Origin: CAVYHJ01 sp963768165 [NCBI: uncultured bacterium]
Lineage (GTDB): Bacteria; UBP4; UBA4092
NCBI GenBank assembly: GCA_963768165.1
Contig: CAVYHJ010000022.1
Coordinates: 1 to 17,922, forward strand
Direction of reading: 5' to 3'
Length of the DNA stretch: 17,922 nucleotides
Below, in pieces: positions 1 through 6,736 of this stretch. Every line of letters starts with the position of its first letter. Within the stretch, counting starts at the first letter, position 1. A model generated the notes under the pieces. That model saw only the letters and a program-made list of their open reading frames with translations, did no database searches and was not told the DNA's origin. The translations under genes and the position numbers were made by a program.

Positions 1-487
1 TGAATGCCGGATAATCATCATGAAAGGAAAACCCCAGCTTCCCGATGACACCCTCTGCTATTTTCTTCTCCGCCCACTCCAGTACTCCCAATCCCTGCAT
101 CTTAGACCAGCTGTCCTTACTAAGGGCATGTAATAGATAAAAATCGATATAGGGCATATCCAGACGGATTAGTTGTTCCTGTAGTTTCGTGTCCATATCC
201 TCCCGGCTGTTGATTAGCCAGCATGGGAGCTTGGTCGCTAATTTTACTTTCTCCCGGTATCCCTGTTTTAGAGCTTTACCCACTACGACTTCACTTTTGC
301 CGGTATGATATCCATAGGCAGTATCCACATAATTAATACCATGGTCTATCCCGTTACGTATCATTTGAATCGCCTGGGGTTCATCAATTCGTGCGGTATC
401 ATTCTCCAGAATAGGAAGACGCATAGCTCCAAATCCTAATGCGGATACCTGCCAGTTTAACCTTTTACCAAATTCACGATATTGCAT
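1..487 (-). CDS. Aldo/keto reductase, N-terminal 162 residues (3' end cut by window edge)
   Basis: This is an NAD(P)H-dependent oxidoreductase of the aldo/keto reductase fold, most like the COG1453 group, whose full members usually carry a C-terminal ferredoxin-like 4Fe-4S part; that part would lie outside the window. The reading frame runs from ATG at 487 off the left edge. The AKR catalytic tetrad is visible: Asp55 and Tyr60 in NYVDTAYGYH, Lys86 in LATKLP and His120 in FYLLHAL. The N-terminus has the typical LGFGAMRLP strand. A purine-rich AAGAAAGAAGATAAG leader precedes the ATG, and a good promoter lies at 556-584. It is divergent from the small membrane protein at 696. The substrate cannot be told from this fragment. 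The family assignment is firm; membership of the iron-sulfur subgroup is inferred from the N-terminal pattern only. Confidence 0.93.
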   Translation of the reverse strand, partial: MQYREFGKRLNWQVSALGFGAMRLPILENDTARIDEPQAIQMIRNGIDHGINYVDTAYGYHTGKSEVVVGKALKQGYREKVKLATKLPCWLINSREDMDTKLQEQLIRLDMPYIDFYLLHALSKDSWSKMQGLGVLEWAEKKIAEGVIGKLGFSFHDDYPAF

Positions 488-555
488 ATTTCTTATCTTC
501 TTTCTTATAAAATGAATATAAAATAGCTATCATGTCCATCTACCATGATGAATTT

Positions 556-584
556 ATTATGAAGACTCTGCCGGGTTCTGTCAA
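556..584 (-). promoter_or_regulatory. Sigma-70 type promoter of the aldo/keto reductase gene, with a palindrome at -35
   Basis: On the minus strand a perfect TTGACA (584-579) is followed after 17 bp by CATAAT (561-556). This would start transcription near 549 and give a leader of about 60 nt. A perfect 10-bp palindrome, GAACCGGTTC (590-599), lies just upstream of the -35. A related half site, GAACCCGG (578-571), lies just inside the spacer, so a regulator could bind across the -35. The promoter is read directly; regulation is inference. Confidence 0.6.
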
Positions 585-675
585 AGAATGAACCGGTTCT
601 CAGCCACTCGAAACCCGTCCAGGGATGTAACAGGAGTGTAGGAATGATTCTTTTCCATTAAAACTTGCCTTGTAC

Positions 676-681
676 TATAAT
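676..681 (+). promoter_or_regulatory. Possible -10 element (TATAAT) for the small membrane protein
   Basis: A perfect TATAAT ends 14 nt before the ATG at 696. If used, transcription would begin about 7 nt before the start codon, giving an almost leaderless message, which fits the absence of a Shine-Dalgarno sequence. No good -35 is visible at 16-18 bp (the best is TTCCAT at 653-658). Confidence 0.35.
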
Positions 682-695
682 CTCTCCAAGAACTT

Positions 696-1010
696 ATGCT
701 TAATCCGCTCTACATGTATGTTTTAATAAGCGCTTTAATTTTTGGCTTCTGCATGTGGCTTGCAATACGCCTGGCAGATTCTGAAAATCATCGGAATACA
801 TTCCTCCTAGCTTTTATAATTAACATACCATTTGGAATCGTCATCATGTCCTCAGCTCTCGGGGTAATACTGGTCTTGATCATTTTAGGCATTCTCTATT
901 TCACCCTGTACGACATGGAAATCGGTCAGACTGTGGGTGCGCTACTGATTACTTTTATTCTTTATCTTGTGGTGGGCGGTGTGTACTTGTTGGTCAGACA
1001 TTTTTTCTAG
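696..1010 (+). CDS. Small integral membrane protein of unknown function, 104 aa
   Basis: I do not recognise a family. The protein is strongly hydrophobic, with helices at about residues 6-24, 37-70 (long enough for two short helices) and 78-102, separated by short polar loops (RLADSENHRN near 25-34 and YDMEIG near 72-77). It has no signal peptidase site, no cysteine pair and no catalytic motif. It should sit in the cytoplasmic membrane with three or four crossings. No ribosome binding site precedes the ATG at 696; a second in-frame ATG at 714 (residue 7) also lacks one. It is the only plus-strand gene kept in the window and is divergent from the aldo/keto reductase, so the two could share regulatory DNA. 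Hydrophobic periodicity supports a real protein; the function is unknown. Confidence 0.7.
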   Translation: MLNPLYMYVLISALIFGFCMWLAIRLADSENHRNTFLLAFIINIPFGIVIMSSALGVILVLIILGILYFTLYDMEIGQTVGALLITFILYLVVGGVYLLVRHFF

Positions 1011-1425
1011 TGATATTCTCGCCGTATTAGGAATCAGACCCATAGGTCAATCTTTCCGAACCACTACAATAATGTTTGACGAGTTACGATGATAAAAGAA
1101 CTAAATGCCATATCACTATAAATTCAAATTTTGCGAAAACTAATCTGTCTAAGTAATCGGTTAACTAGAGGCTTTGTGAAATAAAAAAGTTTGGGAGTAT
1201 GGATTTCCTGTTGTAATTGTTATTTCTATTTGGTTAATAGGATAAACTTGATGGACACCTTGTCTTTGGTGACTTCAAAAAGCCGGAGAAAGAAATTTTT
1301 TTTCTGTCCTTCTGAATCATGTAAGGAAGTAAATCCATACAACAACTCCACCTCTTTCTAAGTATGATAAGGATAATCTAAAATTTAAGCATAGTCATTT
1401 GAAACAAGTTATTCGAATGGAGTAT
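1011..1425. other. 415-bp stretch without an intact gene; possible decayed coding remnant
   Basis: No intact gene, RNA or convincing terminator was found. On the minus strand, 1357-1226 is an open frame of 43 codons with no good start. It begins KEVELLYGFTSL, includes FFLRLFEVTKDKVSIKF, and ends in TAG. It reads like protein rather than random sequence and is interrupted upstream by a stop. An eight-A run lies within it. A 10-bp inverted repeat, GTATGGATTT, occurs at 1197-1206 and 1331-1340. The stretch looks like eroded accessory DNA. Confidence 0.3.
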
Positions 1426-1755
1426 TTATCTTTTAATATATTTTCTATAGTCCGTAATGTTTGTGAGAAATCGTGCCCCTCGATTTAGGCGAAAATTCTC
1501 ATCTACTAAATCAACAGAAAGTCTGACAATACCTTCATCAGGATATTTTCCGTCTTTTGCACGTCTATTGGGATTATCTTTCTCAAATTTTTCAATGGCA
1601 CTTCTAGTATTATCAATAACCAAGTTTAATTCCTTAATATCTTTTATTGTGGATAATCCGAGTTCACTTAGTAAGTGTGTTACTCTTTGCAGGCTTGCAT
1701 GTCTCCTATCTAAAAATTTTTTATGTAAATATTCCCTTAATGCAATCTCATCCAT
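1426..1755 (-). CDS. Small hydrophilic protein of unknown function, 109 aa
   Basis: No family is recognised. The protein is highly charged and mostly helical in appearance, with no membrane segment. Residues 20-62 (LQRVTHLLSELG through IEKFEKDN) could form two or three helices, and the C-terminal part (VDENFRLNRGARFLTNITDYRKYIK) is basic and aromatic. The start at 1755 is well supported: AGGAGAT sits 4 nt before the ATG. A frame on the opposite strand over the same DNA (1457-1780) lacks such a site and reads as a shadow. It is in the same direction as the ThyX operon but 420 bp downstream of it, so it is probably transcribed separately. It could be a small regulator or an antitoxin-like protein, but nothing in the sequence proves either. 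Confidence 0.65.
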   Translation of the reverse strand: MDEIALREYLHKKFLDRRHASLQRVTHLLSELGLSTIKDIKELNLVIDNTRSAIEKFEKDNPNRRAKDGKYPDEGIVRLSVDLVDENFRLNRGARFLTNITDYRKYIKR

Positions 1756-2177
1756 ATTTATCTCCTATTCATTTATTTAAATATCTTAGTACCTGTTTGT
1801 TTCATTTTATGTGATTAGGGGGTATTTGTATATCAATAAAAACTAAATATAATCACCAGATTGTCATTAAAAATAGCTTAAAAAGAGTCAAACACTCAAT
1901 ATATGAAACTATTAGTTTTCCTTGATATCACCAATAAAGATTGGTTTAGCTACCTGTACTCAATCTCGCCTGAAGAGCTGAATTTCTAGCATTCAAGCGG
2001 AGTGAATACATTTCTTGCTGTACAATCAAGAGAATCTTAAGCCCCACGGTCCAATTAATTTCATCGTAGGCGGTGGTTTCTTTGTCCGGAATAGATGTTT
2101 ACTTGTACTTCTTTCTCTTCAAGTTAGATCATTATCTTTAGTCCATTAAGTAAACAAATATACAATTGTTATTTTAA
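1756..2177. other. 422-bp spacer downstream of thyX, holding a gene remnant
   Basis: The right half carries the remnant described at 1946-2098. The left half is AT-rich, holds the upstream region of the 109-aa gene, and shows no clear promoter pair. A small hairpin, ACCAAT-AAAG-ATTGGT (1930-1945), follows directly after the remnant's stop codon. No factor-independent terminator with a T-run was seen for the ThyX operon. Confidence 0.4.
1946..2098 (-). pseudogene. C-terminal remnant of an unknown gene
   Basis: An open minus-strand frame of 50 codons ends in TAA at 1946-1948 and reads like the tail of a real protein (YDEINWTVGLKILL, QQEMYSLRLNARNSALQARL). It has no usable start and is closed upstream by a stop at 2099-2101. 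In the adjacent frame, just upstream, LEEKEVQVNIYSG runs into the same place, so a single frameshift near 2085 would join the two. A 6-bp stem hairpin follows directly after the stop. I do not recognise the family. The remnant status is inferred from coding-like residue choice and the frame switch. Confidence 0.4.
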
Positions 2178-2963
2178 TTAAACCTTTCGATGAGTAGTCC
2201 GTGCTCCTAATGTGCCATCATTAAGTGTATAAATTTCATAATCCGAAAAAATATTTGGAGCTTCAACCTGCATTATTTTAAGTATTTGAATTGCAACTTT
2301 TCTTATTTCTGGATCGGCATATTCGCTTCCACGGAGTTCAATAAAGTGACGTAATGCCCTGGCATTCGCTGTTACAAATATTTTAGTTTCAGTCGCATTA
2401 GGTAACACACTACGTGATGCCTGCCTAGCCATTTTCCTTCGACTGGTACGATCCATATTGGGATATCGGTTATTAATTTTTTCTGTCAATTTATTTACGA
2501 GGTCACAATAAGATTTATGAGAGGTTTCTACTGCCTTTAGCCATATATCATGTAGTTCAGGATCTGTAACAATAATTTCTGGTTCAACAAAATCAGTAGT
2601 AGATTCATCTACATACCGTTGGGAAAGTTGGCTATATCCCCATCCTGCTCTATGACGAACCAATTCATGTGAAAATGACCTTGATACGCCAGTAATAACA
2701 AGATTCCATACAGCATGCTCCAATACACTTCCGTGTTGAAGGTCTATTATATTTGATAGATATTCCTTATTACTTTTACGTCCTTGTTTGGTCCCAAAAG
2801 AAAGATAACATACCCGCCCTGCTAGTTCACTAAGTAATTCAGCACCGACATCAGAATCAGTTGCCCAAGTTACCTCGTGGTCATTTAAAAATTTGGCAAC
2901 TGTTTCTTTATCGATAATTTGACGACCAACCAAATATATTTTGGGTTCTTTTATTATTTTCAT
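2178..2963 (-). CDS. thyX: ThyX-like flavin-dependent thymidylate synthase, 261 aa
   Basis: ThyX enzymes make dTMP from dUMP using methylenetetrahydrofolate, NADPH and FAD. The family is clear: HGSVLEH at 77-83, RHR at 103-105 leading to SQLSQRY (111-117), ARSVLPNATET-like residues at 182-192, and NARALRHF at 200-207 with an ELR...EIR helix after it. The signature differs: ThyX normally reads RHR, seven residues, S-x-R, but here eight residues separate RHR from S114-Q-R116. Length is normal for the family. It starts 30 nt after the stop of the 394-aa gene, so it is the last gene of the methyltransferase/kinase operon. The Shine-Dalgarno is weak (AGTAAAAT). It could be the cell's thymidylate synthase, or a specialised enzyme acting with this operon; the variant motif and the company it keeps favour the latter, as inference. 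The symbol is given by family, not proven function. Confidence 0.9.
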   Translation of the reverse strand: MKIIKEPKIYLVGRQIIDKETVAKFLNDHEVTWATDSDVGAELLSELAGRVCYLSFGTKQGRKSNKEYLSNIIDLQHGSVLEHAVWNLVITGVSRSFSHELVRHRAGWGYSQLSQRYVDESTTDFVEPEIIVTDPELHDIWLKAVETSHKSYCDLVNKLTEKINNRYPNMDRTSRRKMARQASRSVLPNATETKIFVTANARALRHFIELRGSEYADPEIRKVAIQILKIMQVEAPNIFSDYEIYTLNDGTLGARTTHRKV

Positions 2964-2993
2964 ATTTTACTAATATCGTAGTTTATTCTTCTA

Positions 2994-4178
2994 TTATTTA
3001 CTAGCTAATTGGTCTAAATATGCCAAATTGGGTTCAACTTGGTAAAGAATTTGTTTCTCTAATTCCGCACAATTATTAAATTGAATCTCATAAACATTTT
3101 CTATACCTTTAGAGTATCTTGGATGAAAATCTTTGGGAGAAGCATAAACTATCTGAGTTTCTGGATATAATTTTGTGAAGATGAAGATACCCAATGTTTG
3201 CATTTTACTGCCGAATGGGGCAATAGTAAGAAAATGGGAGTATCGGTGTACTTCACGAATCCAAATCAATGTTCTGATTGTCTCTTTATAATCAAACATG
3301 GAAACATTAATACGATATTCCCCTATTGATGCAATTTTCTTAGATTTATCACTAATTTCTATCTCTGGTATATTGGAAATTAACTGTCCAGAAGTCAAAA
3401 GCCCTGAATTATTTATTTTAAGCAATGCATCCATTTTCCATTTCCATTTGGGTTTTGAAGGTATTCCAACAACTGGAATAAATAATTGATAAGGTACTAT
3501 TGCTGCAGCTCCAATCGTTTGTCTTTTATTATATCCAAGAAAACCTATTAGTGCTCGACTCCCACCCAGAGATCCACTACCTTTGAATTCAGATGGTATC
3601 ATAGGTTCATAGACACCACTGAAAAGTAGTTCCATCAATATATCTTGCCCGAAATCTCCCTTTTCAAGTAGCTTTTTATATTCTTCTTTTGTAGGTCCAT
3701 GTTCTGCAGCACGGGTATAGATGATTGAAAAGGGATTATTCTCCTTCCATAATATATGTAACAAATAGAGAATTAATATCTTTGACATACCACTGATATC
3801 AAGATATACATATTCTACTCCATTAACTGATTGAAGAAGATTTTTACTGGTTTCAATAAATTCAGCTGGGTTTTCTCGATCAAAATAATATTCATGAATA
3901 TCTTGAGATTTGAATCTCATTTTTTTTAAAATACTCATTACTTTTTCCCTTTTAGATTCATTTTTTGAATCAAAGGGAAGATAGTTAATTACTGAAATAC
4001 CAGTAAATTTATGCCGCAAGTCATCTTTTGAAGAGGATATCATTTCGAGAAACCCCAACACTCTATCTTCAAAACCGCCAGCTAAGACAAGATGGCTTCG
4101 TTCATAAACACTATCCAGATTAGTATGAATTATTTCCTTCATATCTGGAATAAAATCGTTCAAATCAATCGAACTCAT
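2994..4178 (-). CDS. Protein of unknown function in the methyltransferase/kinase operon, 394 aa
   Basis: I cannot name a family with confidence. The N-terminal half looks like an alpha/beta Rossmann-type domain: a strand then glycine loop at 29-40 (HLVLAGGFEDRV), a strand at 60-67, and YLDISGMSK at 125-133 followed by a hydrophobic helix. This last motif loosely resembles the ligand-site pattern of CARF-type sensor domains. The C-terminal half carries FGSKMQTLGIFIF at 322-334, another strand-loop-helix pattern. No membrane segment or signal peptide is seen. I chose the ATG at 4178: GGAGG lies 6 nt before it, whereas the longer frame from 4229 has no such site and would overlap the kinase gene by 65 bp. 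With this start the overlap is 14 bp, which implies translational coupling. The sensor role is a guess. Confidence 0.85.
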   Translation of the reverse strand: MSSIDLNDFIPDMKEIIHTNLDSVYERSHLVLAGGFEDRVLGFLEMISSSKDDLRHKFTGISVINYLPFDSKNESKREKVMSILKKMRFKSQDIHEYYFDRENPAEFIETSKNLLQSVNGVEYVYLDISGMSKILILYLLHILWKENNPFSIIYTRAAEHGPTKEEYKKLLEKGDFGQDILMELLFSGVYEPMIPSEFKGSGSLGGSRALIGFLGYNKRQTIGAAAIVPYQLFIPVVGIPSKPKWKWKMDALLKINNSGLLTSGQLISNIPEIEISDKSKKIASIGEYRINVSMFDYKETIRTLIWIREVHRYSHFLTIAPFGSKMQTLGIFIFTKLYPETQIVYASPKDFHPRYSKGIENVYEIQFNNCAELEKQILYQVEPNLAYLDQLASK

Positions 4179-6711
4179 CATTTTCCTCCATTCCAGGAAG
4201 ATTTTGTTCATGTTCTTTTTTATGTTCATTTTTTAGTTTATTTATCCATCTTGATATAAAATCGTCTTTAGCTTGATGGGGATTTGTTAATAGATAAATA
4301 AAATCTTTCATGTGCAATCGGATACAATCCCTTCGACTGAATGATAACCCAAAGGAAGGGAGGAATAATCTTCTGAAATAAAGACGACGTGAAGTTGTTT
4401 GTCCTTGACCAAAACCTCGAGGTTCTTGAATAAAGATACCATAACGGAGAAGGTATCGATATAATTCTGTTGTGGGAAGATCCATTGTCAAGTCTTCATA
4501 TACTTCTAATCTGCTTGCTTGAAAAGGAGTATTTAAACCTTCATTTCTTGATGGTTGATTTAAGAGTTTCCATTTTGCCATTTCACCAAATGATTTAGCA
4601 ATGGATCTTACATTACCACTGTATTTTTGTTCGCCACCGACTTGCTCTAAAAATATTCTACTATAATTTTTTATGGCTGCATCTTGCTTTTTAGGATCTA
4701 TTGGTTTTTGACCGCTTTTGTTGAGATTAAAATCCCCTTCAATTTTGATTGTTTGTACTAAGGAAATTATAGCTGCGACATCGCCAGAACATATTTCTGT
4801 CAAATGGATTACCCCATGGTAAGCAGGTCTTCTCAATACTTCATCATCGCCTTTTTTCGCTATATATTTTCCAGATAATACTTCTGCAAATTGTTTATAA
4901 TTCTTATATCTTGTATCACCCAAGATATTTTCAATCTTTTTATACTTAATGTCCTTTGTCCATTTTAATCGATTATTAAATACCTCCGTCAAAAACTTAA
5001 TTCTTTCTTCCGTTGGCTCAGGATTTGTAAAATAATATCCTATATCTATTTCAAAATGTGTTCTGCTAGGTGCCAAGGGACCGTCAACATCCCGTAGAAG
5101 TATAGCTTCTTTTTCAGCGGAGATTTTGAATACGAATTCTGGGTTTCTCTGAAATATTATTCTGTTTAACGAAAGTTGCAATGCGGGAGTTATTTTTCCT
5201 AAAGAATAATCATCTAAAAGGAAAAATATATTCTTATTTTTAAAAATAGGAATGTTTTCATTTAAACATCTACAGAAATCTTTTAGGAAACCAGGATTTT
5301 CATTCGCTAAAGAAACGGTAGGATTTCGGCGATAATCTACACGCCATTTCTCAACAGTAGCTCTTACGTCACTTACCAAATTGGTACCAGGATTTACTGT
5401 TAAAGTTCTAAAATTTGTATTGATGAATTCAAATATTCTGTTAATATTATTCCAATTGATTTTTTCTTTATTAAATTTTCTTATAAATTGCTCTAATGTG
5501 CTAAAAACCTCTTCCAATAAGCAAAGATGAAAATAGTGTAATGTTTTTTTCTGAAATTCATCAGTTGCTATGTCATCCGGAGATTTTTCATCATCTACTC
5601 TTCGCTTTGGAAAAGCACTCCAAAGTTCAAACGCTGGTAAATAAAACCCAATGTAATTAGGTAAGTTCTGTATATTAATTTTAGGATCATATAAATATGT
5701 TTTTAATGATAGATTGCGTAGTATCATCGTTTTTCCACACCCTCGTGGACCGGTGATTATTACAGTTTCTTTGGATTCTAACAAATCATATCCAGGTATT
5801 GCTTTAGAAAATAATTCACGAAGTAGTGCACTATCTTCTCGAAATCGGTCTGCACTAAGAAGTTCAAATGGGGTTTTTAAAAAATCAATGTTTGATCCTT
5901 TATCTTCACCAGATTTAGAAGATTCAATTTGTATTTCCAATAATACAGCATGTAATTTTAAAGGATTCTTTGCTAAAGCATTAACAGAAACATCCGTATC
6001 CATTAAGAGTTTTAAATAATATTGAGCTAACTTATCTTTTAAAAAGATTTCTTCTAAGGATACCGTTTTAATTTGCTGAAGACATTTTGCAAGTACTGTA
6101 GCTGTTGCCTCATAATCATCACGTGGTTGTAACCCTTGTAGGGATGCACTTATGCCAAAATCTATAAATTTGAAACTCACTCTGCCAACTGGGACAATTC
6201 CTTCATTTGATTCTGTAACCATAATATTGCCCATATGAATATCGCCATGTGAACTTTTTGCTTGTTGAAACTGACTTAGAGGAGTTAGTATCCACTGAGC
6301 CAATTCGAATACAAAATTGATATGAAATTTATCAGGATGATCCCTTATATACTTTCTTAGATTTACACCATTAATCCATTGATAAAATATCCAGCAAAAA
6401 TGTATATTATTGAAATTCCAGTTCCCATCTGCTATATAATATGCAATATCGTCAGATTGTACTCTGTTGGGCTTTTTAAACTCTTCTTGCCATCCAGAAG
6501 CTAACATTTCACTAAAGTAAAGCTTGCAACAAACTTTATGATTTGTTTCTTTGCAAACCGATTCAAATGTGAATCCACGCTTTCCCTGTTCTCCTTCAAT
6601 AAATCTTAAAAGTGAATATTCATGCACACCATGTGGAATAGTCATTCCAACTATCTCATTTGGATCAAAAACATATTGTTTTTGTAACCGCTCCCGGCTA
6701 CTTGTTTTCAT
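4165..6711 (-). CDS. Protein kinase fused to an ORC/CDC6-like AAA ATPase, 848 aa
   Basis: Residues about 30-215 form a Ser/Thr-type kinase: Lys63 in VCCKLYF, catalytic loop HGDIHMGN with Asp157 and Asn162, and the metal-binding Asp184-Phe-Gly. All key residues are present, so it is probably active. Residues about 285-560 form a P-loop ATPase: Walker A GPRGCGKT at 321-328 and Walker B-like IFFLLDD with acidic residues 500-501. The remainder, to 848, is mostly helical, with an FGLSFSRRDCIRL-type segment and DFIYLL near the C-terminus, as I recall for ORC/CDC6-like ATPases of defence loci. The start at 6711 is preferred because GGAGA precedes it by 7 nt; the longer frame from 6789 would overlap the methyltransferase gene. 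The gap to that gene is 25 bp and it overlaps the next gene by 14 bp. It likely acts as a signal-controlled switch in the operon (inference). Confidence 0.9.
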   Translation of the reverse strand: MKTSSRERLQKQYVFDPNEIVGMTIPHGVHEYSLLRFIEGEQGKRGFTFESVCKETNHKVCCKLYFSEMLASGWQEEFKKPNRVQSDDIAYYIADGNWNFNNIHFCWIFYQWINGVNLRKYIRDHPDKFHINFVFELAQWILTPLSQFQQAKSSHGDIHMGNIMVTESNEGIVPVGRVSFKFIDFGISASLQGLQPRDDYEATATVLAKCLQQIKTVSLEEIFLKDKLAQYYLKLLMDTDVSVNALAKNPLKLHAVLLEIQIESSKSGEDKGSNIDFLKTPFELLSADRFREDSALLRELFSKAIPGYDLLESKETVIITGPRGCGKTMILRNLSLKTYLYDPKINIQNLPNYIGFYLPAFELWSAFPKRRVDDEKSPDDIATDEFQKKTLHYFHLCLLEEVFSTLEQFIRKFNKEKINWNNINRIFEFINTNFRTLTVNPGTNLVSDVRATVEKWRVDYRRNPTVSLANENPGFLKDFCRCLNENIPIFKNKNIFFLLDDYSLGKITPALQLSLNRIIFQRNPEFVFKISAEKEAILLRDVDGPLAPSRTHFEIDIGYYFTNPEPTEERIKFLTEVFNNRLKWTKDIKYKKIENILGDTRYKNYKQFAEVLSGKYIAKKGDDEVLRRPAYHGVIHLTEICSGDVAAIISLVQTIKIEGDFNLNKSGQKPIDPKKQDAAIKNYSRIFLEQVGGEQKYSGNVRSIAKSFGEMAKWKLLNQPSRNEGLNTPFQASRLEVYEDLTMDLPTTELYRYLLRYGIFIQEPRGFGQGQTTSRRLYFRRLFLPSFGLSFSRRDCIRLHMKDFIYLLTNPHQAKDDFISRWINKLKNEHKKEHEQNLPGMEENDEFD

Positions 6712-6736
6712 GATATTATCTCCAGTGAATATGATG

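Noticed and set aside
1197-1340. 10-bp inverted repeat GTATGGATTT (1197-1206 and 1331-1340) as the ends of a small mobile element
   Set aside because: No flanking target duplication, and a 10-bp match in several hundred AT-rich bases is not far from chance.
1457-1780. Plus-strand frame of 107 codons opposite the 109-aa gene
   Set aside because: It lacks a ribosome site and has a serine/phenylalanine-rich, antisense-like composition, whereas the minus-strand frame has AGGAGAT correctly placed before its ATG.
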